Position numbers and translations under genes: made by a program. Below the pieces are notes generated by a model. It made no database searches and had not been told where the DNA came from. It saw only the letters and a program-made list of their open reading frames with translations. Positions 1 through 8,050 of a stretch of 64,000 nt of DNA are shown here, in pieces (within the stretch, counting starts at the first letter, position 1; the number at the start of each line of letters is the position of its first letter). The stretch is taken from positions 62,001 through 126,000 of the forward strand of contig CAVQZG010000024.1 of NCBI GenBank assembly GCA_963718305.1, given 5' to 3'. The DNA is from RYN-230 sp963718305 (GTDB lineage Bacteria > Actinomycetota > Actinomycetes > Streptosporangiales > Streptosporangiaceae).

Positions 1-125
1 GCTGAAGCTGTTGGCGCTGTGCGTCGAGTCGGTCACGGCCAGGGTGTACGCCGAGCCACTGCGCGAAACCGAGGCACTGATCTTGTCGCCCGGTGCGACT
101 GACGTACCTGGCTGCGCATTAGGCG
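1..125 (-). pseudogene. G1 (eqolisin) peptidase fragment, 5' truncated, runs off left edge
   Basis: Read on the minus strand, bases ~118 to 1 encode a segment with PGDKISASV, then YTLAVTDSTHSANSFS. This matches the middle of secreted G1-family glutamic peptidases and lines up with about residues 149-182 of the complete G1 peptidase at 40216-41019 (PGDQFYGSV, YTLVLKDTTKGWSHTI). In the full-length protein roughly 145 residues precede this point. Here the 5' side shows no such homology in any frame and no start codon, so the N-terminal half, including the catalytic Gln region, is missing. I infer a truncated remnant. The 3' part lies outside the window. Confidence 0.6.
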
Positions 126-548
126 CATAAGGCCCCCCAGTGAGAAGTCTTGTGTGCGCACAACCTACGCCCCGGAAGGCGCCTTCATAAGGACCTTGAT
201 TATCTGCCGATCACACTTTTACTAACGGCCTGAACGGTCCAGGCCAGATGCTTCCCCGGAGGACAATCTCAACTCTCATTAATGGCCACAAAAGTCCCGT
301 AACAGGAATTACCAACCGGAATCCAGCTCGAGACCGCAAGTCATCTGCCGGGGCCGTACGCGCTCAGGCCCGCTCTTCGTCGTGAGATGACCGGGCCAAC
401 GGGGAATCTTGGAGCCGCAAACTTCCTTATTTGTGTCAAAGGTGCCGCCGACGGGTAAGGCTGATATGGCCTGAACAGACGAATCAGCTAGAGCTGAAGC
501 GGCTCGCACTGCCTCGGACCCGGCAGGGCATGACCGCCTGCCCCGGGG
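126..548. other. Intergenic stretch without a recognised gene
   Basis: It lies between the G1-peptidase fragment and the LuxR-type gene. Base composition is more AT-rich than the flanks, and short open frames on both strands have no recognisable protein features. The 3' part must hold the promoter of the LuxR-type gene, but I could not assign -35/-10 boxes with confidence. Confidence 0.5.
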
Positions 549-863
549 GTGTCAATGAGCTGTGATGATCCGTATCTGATGACCGGGAGCCAGTCGGCTA
601 CCCTGCCGGGCGACCTCACCGAGCGTCAGGTCAGAGTGCTCCGGCTGCTGCGCGGGTCGCTGACCCTCACCGAGATCGCCACCGAACTCAGCCTGTCGCC
701 GAACACGATCAAGACCCATACCCAGGCCATCTACCGGAAACTTGGCGTTTGTACCCGGGAGGATGCCGTCATCCGCGGACTTGACCAGGGCATCCTGAGA
801 TCCCCGATACGCAGCGGCAGCGGAATCGGCCAGGCGGCGGTCCGTCCGGCTCAATCCCGCTGA
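549..863 (+). CDS. Small LuxR-type HTH DNA-binding protein
   Basis: A 104-residue protein made almost entirely of a LuxR/FixJ C-terminal helix-turn-helix: the LTERQVRVLRLL scaffold helix starts near residue 23, and the recognition region SLSPNTIKTHTQAIYRKL spans about residues 48-65. There is no receiver, PAS or ATPase domain, so it is an orphan DNA-binding module. It could be a small standalone regulator or the surviving C-terminus of a larger LuxR protein. Start: GTG 549, or ATG 555 two codons later; a G-rich stretch sits at the right distance for the ATG. It faces the secreted-protein gene convergently. The target is unknown. Confidence 0.75.
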   Translation: MSMSCDDPYLMTGSQSATLPGDLTERQVRVLRLLRGSLTLTEIATELSLSPNTIKTHTQAIYRKLGVCTREDAVIRGLDQGILRSPIRSGSGIGQAAVRPAQSR

Positions 864-925
864 GGCCGCCACCTTCCCTCGTCCTCACGACGAGTGGCCC
901 GTCCCGGCATCGTGCCACTAACTGG

Positions 926-1759
926 TCAGGCGGTCGTGCGCAGCCAGACGCCGAAGTTCTGGCCGTTGTTCCACAGCACCGGGGAGCTGATCACTGGGGC
1001 GCCCGCCGACGTGCCGGTCGTGGTGTCGATGACCTGGTTGGTAGTCCACGGGCCCAGGAGCGTGCCGTGCACGCCGGTGTAGGTCGTCACGCTGGTGCCG
1101 CTGAATGCCCACAGCCGGGTGTCGGCCTTCGGCGCCACCACCGTGGTGTTGTCGACGGTCCCGGCCGCCTCGGCCGAGGTGTACACCACAGGAACCACAT
1201 CCACGCGGGCGGTCTGGCTGACGCCCTGCGTAATGTCGGTGGCGGTGAAGAAGACGTGACCCATCTGGTCGTAGTAGACGCTCAGCCGGAGCAGGCCACC
1301 CGGAGCCGGGGCCACCCTATACAGGTGTCCCGTGTGGAACTGCGTGCCACTGGACCAGACATAGCTGATAGAGCCAGTGCCGCCGCCCGCCGCGACCCTC
1401 AGCGTCGCCGGGGGCCCGACCCGGCTGCCGAGCACGACCTCGGCGCTGCTGTTGTTGCCCGGCTGATACTGAAGGTATGGCACCACGACGGTGGTGGCTA
1501 CGAACCGGAACAACCGGCCGCCGCCGGTCACGTAACCCGCCTGGCTGGTGGTGTAGATCAGCGGTCCAGTGGAGTGCGGGGCGGTACTGGCCGCGCCAGC
1601 GGTGCCGGCCCCGGCCAGGCCTAGCGTGGTGACCGTTACGCCCGCCGCGGCGGCCGCGTAGAGCTTGCGCCTGAAGCATTTGCCCGCCGGAAGATCCTCC
1701 CCTGCCGGGCGCGTGCGCGCAGTTCGCAGCCGTCGTTTCGTTGCCATCGACGTGATCAT
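926..1759 (-). CDS. Secreted beta-rich protein of unknown function
   Basis: The N-terminus has a basic stretch, then a hydrophobic core ending GTAGAAS, a convincing Sec signal peptide. The mature ~220 residues are rich in Thr/Val/Gly with alternating hydrophobic positions (FRFVATTVVV, VDVVPVVYTS), as expected for a beta-sandwich, and no catalytic motif is recognisable. ATG 1759 follows AGGGGACACC at good spacing; an upstream ATG at 1780 is less well supported. The layout recalls actinobacterial secreted beta-sandwich proteins related to G1 peptidases, but I do not see the catalytic Gln/Glu signatures. It is divergent from the FHA gene, with a strong hairpin between them. Function not assigned. 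Confidence 0.6.
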   Translation of the reverse strand: MITSMATKRRLRTARTRPAGEDLPAGKCFRRKLYAAAAAGVTVTTLGLAGAGTAGAASTAPHSTGPLIYTTSQAGYVTGGGRLFRFVATTVVVPYLQYQPGNNSSAEVVLGSRVGPPATLRVAAGGGTGSISYVWSSGTQFHTGHLYRVAPAPGGLLRLSVYYDQMGHVFFTATDITQGVSQTARVDVVPVVYTSAEAAGTVDNTTVVAPKADTRLWAFSGTSVTTYTGVHGTLLGPWTTNQVIDTTTGTSAGAPVISSPVLWNNGQNFGVWLRTTA

Positions 1760-1837
1760 GGTGTCCCCTGAGGTGCTCATAGGCGGTGCTCTGCCGCCTC
1801 ACACTGCAAGCGTGCGCACGCGGCAGCGGCGAAGAAA

Positions 1838-1869
1838 GGGGAGACCTCCCCATCTGGGGAGGTCTCCCC
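1838..1869. other. Perfect 14-bp stem hairpin between divergent genes
   Basis: GGGGAGACCTCCCC at 1838-1851 is exactly complementary to 1856-1869, with the four-base loop ATCT. The genes on either side read away from it, so it is not downstream of either and is not an ordinary terminator. It could be a leader hairpin or attenuator of the FHA gene (start 70 bases downstream), a protein-binding palindrome, or a small-element end. Confidence 0.75.
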
Positions 1870-1939
1870 GCGCCGGGCACGGAATTGACGCAGTGGTGGT
1901 CCGGACCTACCGTCGCGGTCATCAGGGGAGTTGGGTCCG

Positions 1940-2674
1940 GTGCTGCTGATCATCATGAATGAGGCCGGTACCTGGCACGCGGAGCCAGGCCAGACAGTCA
2001 CATTCGGCCGGGGCAGGGAGTGCACCATTAAGCTGCCTGCCGGTGACCACGGGCTGTCGCGGTCGGCGGGCAGCCTCCGCTTCCACGACGGGGCCTGGTG
2101 GCTGCGCAACGACAGTTCCTCGTCGATGCTGTACCTGTCCGGGGATCGGGGGTTCCGGGTAGACCTGCCACCCGGCACGCAGATGCCGGTGCAGCAATGG
2201 CATGCCAAGGTGCGGCTGCAGGGGGTGTTTGACTCCTACACGCTGAGGCTTCGCCTACCCGATCTCGATGACCTGCCCGATCAGGATGGCCAGCCCGGGC
2301 GAGCCAGCCTCATGCCCGTGCCGCCGTCACCACCGGGTAACGGTGAGCCCGCAGTAACGAGCACGCGGTATCAGGCCCCGCTCACCGATTCTGACCGGCT
2401 GGTCCTGGCGGCTCGTTTCGAGCAGTACCTCAACTGGCGGCACGGCGGCGCCGCCGCGCCGCGGTCGGCGAAGGACACCGCCGAGCGGATCGGGTGGCAA
2501 CCACACACGGTAGCCAAGCGGTGCGAAAACATTCGTGACCGGTATTCACGCCTGGGCGTTCTCGGCTTGCGCGGACCCCGGGCTCTGGAAGCACTCGCCG
2601 AGCTGCTGATCTCTACCGGCGAGCTGACCGCCGAAGACCTGCGACGCTTGCCAAGCCAAGCGCACCCTGGCTGA
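1940..2674 (+). CDS. FHA-domain protein with C-terminal helical/HTH-like region
   Basis: Residues ~8-100 carry a forkhead-associated fold, a phosphothreonine-binding module: VTFGRGRECTIKLPA gives the GR strand, LSRSAGSLRF replaces the usual S-x-x-H, and WWLRNDSS follows the expected NxS pattern. A proline-rich linker leads to a helical C-terminus with a compact HTH-like pattern (SAKDTAERIGWQPHTVAKR). It therefore probably links Ser/Thr-kinase signalling to DNA or partner binding. AGGGGAG at 1924-1930 suits GTG 1940 (9-base spacer) better than TTG 1931, which it almost touches. The missing FHA histidine means phosphopeptide binding should be confirmed. Confidence 0.7.
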   Translation: MLLIIMNEAGTWHAEPGQTVTFGRGRECTIKLPAGDHGLSRSAGSLRFHDGAWWLRNDSSSSMLYLSGDRGFRVDLPPGTQMPVQQWHAKVRLQGVFDSYTLRLRLPDLDDLPDQDGQPGRASLMPVPPSPPGNGEPAVTSTRYQAPLTDSDRLVLAARFEQYLNWRHGGAAAPRSAKDTAERIGWQPHTVAKRCENIRDRYSRLGVLGLRGPRALEALAELLISTGELTAEDLRRLPSQAHPG

Positions 2675-2735
2675 ACGCACTGACCAGACGGGAGCCCGGT
2701 TGGACCGGAAAGGTCCCGGCCACCAGGCGGGCGGG

Positions 2736-3299
2736 TCATGTGTGGAACAGCGCCCAGGTGACCTTCCCCATGTCACCGGAGGTGGTATAGCCCCACTGGT
2801 CGCTAAGCGCGGCGATGACCTGCAGTCCGCGGCCGGTTTCGTCAAGGAGATCCGGCTTTCGGGGAACCGGGACCGCCTTGCTGGCGTCGGCGACAGCGCA
2901 CATGACGCGGTGCCCTGGATGCAGCAGGCCGAGCTGGATCGGCCATCCGGCACGGGAGTTGCAGGAAGCTGGCCGTGCGTGCTGCAAGGCGTTGGTCACC
3001 AGCTCCGACACGACGATCGCGATGTCATCGCGGCGCCCTGCCACGCCCCACTGATGCAAGGTGCTGGCCGTGAAGTCCCGGGCCCGGCGAACCCGGCTGG
3101 CCCGCCCGTCAGGTGTGGGCGTGCCAATCTCCGGGAGGCAGGCCCAGCGCACGCCGGCACACTCCGGGCCGGGCGCGAACTCGTCGCTCATCAAGGCGGT
3201 CAGCTCCACAACCGGTGCCAGCCACTGGCTGGCCGCGCAGCCAACCAGCTGCGCTTCCTGTGCTGCCGCCGCCCGGGGTTCGCGCCGCTTAGCTTGCAC
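2736..3299 (-). CDS. RsbW-like ATP-binding regulator (anti-sigma-type serine kinase)
   Basis: 187 residues with a GHKL/HATPase_c_2 domain after a ~55-residue N-terminal extension. The N box is IVVSELVTNALQHA (residues ~95-108, with E99 and N103), and the ATP-lid glycine motif is DETGRGLQVIAALSDQWG (~153-170). The family phosphorylates anti-sigma-factor antagonists or binds sigma factors; many actinobacterial members are orphans. It starts 11 bases inside the upstream gene, so translation is probably coupled. The GTG at 3299 has no clear Shine-Dalgarno; ATG at residue 37 is an alternative. No cognate sigma factor or antagonist lies next to it. Several Cys residues precede and interrupt the domain. 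Confidence 0.8.
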   Translation of the reverse strand: MQAKRREPRAAAAQEAQLVGCAASQWLAPVVELTALMSDEFAPGPECAGVRWACLPEIGTPTPDGRASRVRRARDFTASTLHQWGVAGRRDDIAIVVSELVTNALQHARPASCNSRAGWPIQLGLLHPGHRVMCAVADASKAVPVPRKPDLLDETGRGLQVIAALSDQWGYTTSGDMGKVTWALFHT

Positions 3300-3897
3300 G
3301 GCGGGAGTCGCGAAGGGATTCGCGGTGCCGTCCCTGGGTCGGCAAGGGGACGAGTGGCGGCTCGACGGCCTGGATCACACCGCTACCGGACCCCTGCCCG
3401 GCACCGCCGGTGGCATCCTCCCGTACGGCTTCGGTCATCACGGCGAGGGTGCGGACCGCCCTGTGCCTGTCCCACGGCACGACCGGATGAGTGGTCCAGA
3501 ACCAGGGCCCGCTTTCCTGGCATTGCGGGCAAGCCAGCCGGCCCAGCGCATCGACTCGCCAACCAGCCGTGACCGCGCGGGCGCGGATGTCAGCTTCTCC
3601 AAGGGCTGCGGGATGCTCGTAGTGCGATATGCACGAATCCATCTCGCACCACGCGATCGGCATGCGCAGAGCATCGCCGATCGGCGCCGGCTCGATCATC
3701 TCGGCGCCTTCGCACATCTCATGCCTGCCGCTGTCCGCGTTGGGCGGCCGGGCGGTTACGTCCGTAGGCGGACCGCCGACAGTGGCCGGTTCGTCGCCAC
3801 GCTCGGACACCAGCTCAGCGCGACCATCCTCGCGCAACTGCTCGAGCCATCCCATGGCTCGTGTGATCGCGTCCTCGTTCCTGACGCTGGTCTTCAT
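3289..3897 (-). CDS. Conserved hypothetical protein with Cys-pair motif, coupled to RsbW-like gene
   Basis: 202 residues. The central part carries WCEMDSC and, about 30 residues later, LACPQCQ, so four cysteines could form a small metal site; RARAVTAGWRVDALGRL between them is strongly patterned. The N- and C-termini look disordered. Start: ATG 3897 lies 8 bases after GGAGG, whereas the in-frame GTG 3906 touches it. It is first in a two-gene operon and overlaps the RsbW-like ORF. The pairing suggests a role in the same switch, possibly as a sensor or partner, but I know no function for this family. Confidence 0.6.
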   Translation of the reverse strand: MKTSVRNEDAITRAMGWLEQLREDGRAELVSERGDEPATVGGPPTDVTARPPNADSGRHEMCEGAEMIEPAPIGDALRMPIAWCEMDSCISHYEHPAALGEADIRARAVTAGWRVDALGRLACPQCQESGPWFWTTHPVVPWDRHRAVRTLAVMTEAVREDATGGAGQGSGSGVIQAVEPPLVPLPTQGRHRESLRDSRRAS

Positions 3898-4240
3898 GGC
3901 GCACACCTCCGACGCAGCACGTGGCTGCTGTACGACTCTTTAACCGCCGCCGGTCAGCCGCGTACGGCGCTGTCTCAGCACAGCCCTCCAACGCAGGACG
4001 GTGTCTGGGGAGGCGGTCTTGGCAGCCCATGGGGCTGCGGTGAAATCCAGCACCGTCATTGTTGAAAGCAATGAAAGCGATGGAATACAGGGCCGAAAGC
4101 CAGTAATCGCTTTCGTGGGGAATCCGGCTACCAGCCAGGACTCAGCAGGTCAGAATCTGCCGCCAGGCAGGTTCTGACGCCCTGTCGTGTGTGTACGGTC
4201 TCATGGCCACGCGCTCTCCCCCTGGCTACCCGTCCCCCTT

Positions 4241-4266
4241 GACGTCCGGCGTAATGCCCGGACGTC
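4241..4266. terminator. Hairpin with short T tract
   Basis: GACGTCCGG (4241-4249) pairs perfectly with CCGGACGTC (4258-4266) around an 8-base loop, and TTTAATC follows on the plus strand. It resembles an intrinsic terminator reading rightward, yet no intact gene reads into it from the left, so it may be a relic or insulate the downstream segment. Confidence 0.5.
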
Positions 4267-4518
4267 TTTAATCACCACCGTTCTCCCAACAGATCACATT
4301 CTGATAAACTTCCGATAAATTTTCGGCTCGTCTTATGGGCTCATGCGGCCATCCCTGTGGAAACGTTTCTATTTCTCCATGTACACAGGGTGTGGAGCGT
4401 CCCTTCCCAGGTAACGGCCGTGACGGACGTGTGGCCTGCCAAGAGTCCACAGCGTTATCCCCACGCTGCGCACAGATGCGCGGTGTATATGCACACGTCA
4501 TCCACAGATTCATCCACA
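4267..4518. other. AT-rich segment followed by DnaA-box-like repeats
   Basis: Bases 4267-4330 are notably AT-rich for this genome. Downstream lie TTATCCCCA (4455-4463) and two copies of TCATCCACA (4498-4506, 4510-4518), each one mismatch from TTATCCACA, the two copies forming a 12-base direct repeat. GAGTCCACA (4443-4451) and, reversed, TGTGGAAAC (4356-4364) match less well. An AT-rich stretch beside clustered DnaA boxes is the usual shape of a replication origin or DnaA-titration site, but no dnaA, dnaN, rep or par gene is nearby. No credible protein is encoded here. Confidence 0.4.
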
Positions 4519-4596
4519 GACCCGCCTGGCTGGAAGCCCCGGGAACGACCCAAACCACCAGCCAGCCAGTTTCCAGCCGACACCGATCCCTCCCGC

Positions 4597-5060
4597 ATGG
4601 AGGGCCCGCTGTTGGCTGTCCTGGGCCACGACGGGAGCTTGCCTCAGAGTTACCGGCGGGCGGTCCCGAGGTACTTCAGCGATCGGCGTGAACTGCTCGA
4701 GATCCTTCGTCGCGCAGTGGACACGATGTTCGGCGGAGCAGCTGCCGACGCGGGAAAGCCGACCTGGTGCGAGAAGACACCGTTCAACCTGCTGTGCATG
4801 GACTTCCTCTGGGAGCTCGTCCCTGAGGCGACCATCGTCCACATCAAGCGCCACCCGGTCGCGGTGGTCGCGTCACACGTCGACCAGCCATGGGCACCGC
4901 CCACGGTCGACGGCGCGCTCGCATGGCTCAGACCGGTCTATGACCGATGGCTCGCCTGGAAGACCACCTGGAAAATCGCAATGACCAATTCGACCGCGGA
5001 ACCCGCGAGTTCGTCGAACGAACACTTGACGGTGTCATCCCAGCCATGGGGTACGCGTAG
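4597..5060 (+). pseudogene. Sulfotransferase-family remnant
   Basis: From ~4597 the frame encodes a sulfotransferase C-terminal half: WCEKTPFNLLCMDFLWELVP, then ATIVHIKRHPVAVVASH (the 3'-phosphate-binding Arg region of PAPS-dependent enzymes), then ALAWLRPVYDRWLAWK. The N-terminal P-loop-like PAPS motif and about 60-80 residues are absent. Near 4950-4965 the frame changes: the neighbouring frame continues as RLEDHLENRNDQFDRG, then FVERTLDGVIPAMGYA and a TAG at 5058-5060, which is the expected C-terminus. The residues between the two pieces are shorter than in the family, suggesting an internal deletion as well as a frame shift. I judge it non-functional. Confidence 0.7.
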
Positions 5061-5165
5061 AGGCCCGTGCAGAACGAACGCTCTCTGAACGCGCCGGAAC
5101 AGGACCCGACTTTTATCAACTTAGTGCGCACATGTCTGGCCATTTCATGAGCGCGAGGGTGGGCG

Positions 5166-6317
5166 GTGATAATGGGCGGCATGGGAACTTCCGCAGACGC
5201 CGGTGACGTGCCGGCCGGGCGCGGTCCCACGCCGTACCTGCCTGAGCCGACCGGTCCGTACCCGGCCGGCACCACGTCCTTGTGGCTGACAGACACCTCC
5301 CGTCCCGATCCGTGGGTCCCGGGGGTGAACGCACGGGAGCTGATGGTCTCCCTGTGGTATCCGGCGGCGCCCTCGGACGGGCGGCGAGCCCGGTACATGA
5401 CGCCAGCGGAGTCCGAGCTCCAGCTCACCAGCAGGGGCATCACCGGCATCCCGCAGGACACGCTGAGCACGGTCCAGACCAACGCGGTCAGCGACGCCAG
5501 CCCGGCCGGGCGTCAGCACAGCCTCCCCCTCGTCGTGCTCTCGCCCGGCTTCACCAACTCCCGCAGCGCGCTCACCGCCCTGGCCGAGGACCTGGCCAGC
5601 CACGGCTACGTCGTGGCCGGGATTGACCACACGTACGAGAGTTACGCCACGGCCTTTCCCGACGGGCGGGTCACCACCTGCCTCGCCCGTGAGGCACCCC
5701 GGCGGGACAGGAAGGAGGAGGTAGCGGCAGGCCGGGCGGCGGATGTCTGCTTCGTGCTCGACGAGCTGACCGGTGCGCACCCGGCCTGGCCGGGCGCCGG
5801 GCTGATCGACCCGTCGCGGATGGCGATGGCCGGCCACTCCGCCGGCGGCGCCGCCGCCATCGCCGCCATGCTGGCCGACTCGCGCATCCGCGCGGGCATC
5901 GACATGGACGGCTCCACTGCCGCCCCGATCCCCGACGAGGGCCTGGCACGGCCATTTCTGTTCCTGGGCAAGCAATCCAACTACACCCCGGGAAGCGGAG
6001 GCGCCGTGACCACCCCGCGGGACTGGAAACTCCTGAGAGGCGCCGTGATCACCTGGGAGCGGGACTGGGAACTCCTGACCGGCTGGAAGCGGTGGCTCGT
6101 GGTGGCCGGCGCGGTGCACGCCTCCTTCACCGACCTGGCGCTGCTGGCCGATCAGACCGGCATCGACACCGGCGCCGGCCTGTCCGGAGCCCGGTCCCTG
6201 GACATCACCCGCGCCTACGTCCGGGCCTTCTTCGACCAGCACCTGCGCGGCAGGCCGCAAGCCCTGCTGGACCAGCCGTCGCCGCGCTACCCCGAGGTCA
6301 CGTTCTGCTCCCCGTAA
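5166..6317 (+). CDS. Alpha/beta hydrolase, platelet-activating-factor acetylhydrolase-like
   Basis: 383 residues, no signal peptide. The nucleophile elbow is MAGHSAGGAAA (residues ~221-231), preceded by an oxyanion-loop stretch LPLVVLSPGFTNSR. HASF near residue 320 supplies a candidate catalytic His, and DMDGS a following Asp region. Layout and the SHGYVVAGIDHTYES segment match bacterial PAF-AH type II-like or dienelactone-hydrolase-like esterases. GAGGG at 5155-5159 supports GTG 5166; ATGs at 5172 and 5181 are alternatives. It stands alone, upstream of and convergent with rnpB. The substrate cannot be read from sequence. Confidence 0.8.
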   Translation: MIMGGMGTSADAGDVPAGRGPTPYLPEPTGPYPAGTTSLWLTDTSRPDPWVPGVNARELMVSLWYPAAPSDGRRARYMTPAESELQLTSRGITGIPQDTLSTVQTNAVSDASPAGRQHSLPLVVLSPGFTNSRSALTALAEDLASHGYVVAGIDHTYESYATAFPDGRVTTCLAREAPRRDRKEEVAAGRAADVCFVLDELTGAHPAWPGAGLIDPSRMAMAGHSAGGAAAIAAMLADSRIRAGIDMDGSTAAPIPDEGLARPFLFLGKQSNYTPGSGGAVTTPRDWKLLRGAVITWERDWELLTGWKRWLVVAGAVHASFTDLALLADQTGIDTGAGLSGARSLDITRAYVRAFFDQHLRGRPQALLDQPSPRYPEVTFCSP

Positions 6318-6390
6318 GCCAACCTGCGCGAGATGGAGGACAGCCAGTAGGCCCTGTGGCACCGCATCGGCACAGGTCACTGGCGAGGCG

Positions 6391-6816
6391 GCGGGCGAGC
6401 CGGCCTGTAGGCCGGGTTCTGTGCACCCGCGCGAACGCGGGCCGACGGCCATCCATCTGGGACTGCCATTGCTGACAGCCTCGTGCGGTCTACCCGCGAG
6501 CATCGGGCGGGCCGCCCTCAATCGCTCGCGCAGTCTCCCCCGCGGCGCGAACACCGCGAAGGATCCCTTCTGACCTTGCTCCGGGTGGGGTTTACCGAGC
6601 CGCCGCAGTCACCTGCGGCGCTGGTGGTCTCTTACACCACCGTTTCACCCTTACCCCGGGCCAGGACCGAAGCCCTGCCCCGAGGCGGTCTGCTTTCTGT
6701 GGCACTTTCCCGCGGGTCACCCCGGGTCGGCGTTACCGACCACCTTGCCCTGCGGAGCCCGGACCTTCCTCACCGGGACGCAAGTCCCGGCGCGGCCGCC
6801 CGGCCGGCTCGCCCGC
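6391..6816 (-). ncRNA. rnpB: RNase P RNA, bacterial type A
   Basis: The catalytic RNA of RNase P, which matures tRNA 5' ends. On the minus strand the 5' end GGCCGGCTCGCCCGC region (6802-6816) pairs with 6391-6405 to form P1. The conserved P4 region reads GAGGAAGGTCCGGGC near 6770; GGGAAAGTGCCACAGAAAGC lies near 6700; the 3' region carries the typical CGGCCTACAGGCCGG. About 426 nt, the usual actinobacterial length. Ends are placed from the P1 pairing. Confidence 0.93.
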
Positions 6817-6871
6817 CGTGATCCACAGCATAGGCGCTCATCCGCCACGGCCAACGGCCGATCAGCCAGAC

Positions 6872-8050
6872 CTACTCGCGCGGCGGCAGATGCCCGGTGT
6901 CGTTGAGCGACCGGACCACGACCGGCCCGTCGGCGTACCAGTCGACCTCGCACAGGCAGGCCACGTCGAGATACATCCGGCGCAGCGCTGCGGGCGGGGC
7001 CAGCAACGCGTGCCGCAGCACGGTCTTCATGGGGGTGACGTGGCTGACCACCACGACGCGGCCGGGCTCGCTGCGGTCCAGCAACCGGTCGAGCGCGGCG
7101 AGCACCCGGCGGCCAGCCGTGGCGAAGCTCTCACCGCCCGGCGGTGCCACGGAGGTGTCGCTCATCCAGGCCGTCACCTCGTCGGGCCAGCGCTCCATGG
7201 CCTCGGCGTAGCTCAGCCCTTCCCACTCCCCGAAATCCGCCTCGATCCAGCCCTCGTCCACCTGCACCGGGGCCCCGGTCGCGGCGGCCACCGCCTCCGC
7301 GGTCAGCCGGGCCCGCCGCAGCGGGGAGGTCACGATGAGCTGGACGCCCCCGCGCGCCGCGAGGCGCTGAGCCGCGGCCTTGGCCTGCAGCTTGCCGGTC
7401 TCGGTAAGCGGGATGTCCCCGCGCCCGGCGAACCGGCGCTCGGCCGACAGCGGGGTCTCGCCGTGCCGCAGCAGCACGGTGGTGGTGGGCTGGCTGTGCG
7501 CCGCGGTCCAGCCAGGGCCTGGCCGCGGCGCGGGGCGCGGGCCCTGGTCTTCAGGGGATGAGCGCTCAGGGGACGAGGCCTTCGGGCCAGAACCACTCCC
7601 GCCACCGTTCTTCGCCTCATCCATGGCCTGGTTGGCCAGCCGGTCCGCGTGGGTGTTCTGGGCCCGCGGTACCCACTCGTAGCTGACCCGGCCCAGGCGG
7701 CGGGCGGCCGCGCTGGCCCGGGACGCGAGGGGCCGCATCGCGGGATGCTTGATCTGCCAGCGCCCGGACATCTGCTCCACCACGAGCTTGGAGTCCATCC
7801 GGACGTGGACATCAGCGCCCGGGGCGAGGTCGGCGGCGGTTTCCAGCCCGGCGATGAGCCCGCGGTACTCCGCGACGTTGTTGGTCGTGGCGCCCAGGCT
7901 CTCGTAGCGCTCGGCCAGGACCTCCCCGGAATTGGCGTCGCGGACCACGGCGCCGTATCCGGCCGGTCCTGGATTACCACGGGAGCCGCCGTCAGCCTCG
8001 ACTATCAGGGCGCCTGCTGCTGGTTTTCCGGCCACGGGGCTGCCCGTCAC
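6872..8050 (-). CDS. Bifunctional RNase HI / histidine phosphatase
   Basis: Two enzymes in one chain, as in Mycobacterium tuberculosis Rv2228c. Residues ~14-145 form an RNase HI domain (VEADGGSRGNPGPAGYG, NNVAEYRG, RMDSKLVVEQM give the acidic metal-binding residues) that cuts RNA in RNA-DNA hybrids. After a Ser/Pro-rich linker comes a CobC-like phosphoglycerate-mutase-type phosphatase with LLRHGE and VVVSHVTP as the catalytic His motifs. GTG 8050 overlaps the TGA of the zinc-ribbon gene as GTGA, indicating translational coupling; an upstream in-frame GTG at 8089 is less likely. The phosphatase half is linked to alpha-ribazole phosphate or other small phosphate esters in homologs. Confidence 0.92.
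   Translation of the reverse strand: MTGSPVAGKPAAGALIVEADGGSRGNPGPAGYGAVVRDANSGEVLAERYESLGATTNNVAEYRGLIAGLETAADLAPGADVHVRMDSKLVVEQMSGRWQIKHPAMRPLASRASAAARRLGRVSYEWVPRAQNTHADRLANQAMDEAKNGGGSGSGPKASSPERSSPEDQGPRPAPRPGPGWTAAHSQPTTTVLLRHGETPLSAERRFAGRGDIPLTETGKLQAKAAAQRLAARGGVQLIVTSPLRRARLTAEAVAAATGAPVQVDEGWIEADFGEWEGLSYAEAMERWPDEVTAWMSDTSVAPPGGESFATAGRRVLAALDRLLDRSEPGRVVVVSHVTPMKTVLRHALLAPPAALRRMYLDVACLCEVDWYADGPVVVRSLNDTGHLPPRE

Noticed and set aside
4357..4596. Extending the sulfotransferase reading frame upstream to an ATG at 4357.
   Set aside because: The translated sequence there shows no homology and overlaps AT-rich, DnaA-box-like repeats; it looks like chance openness.
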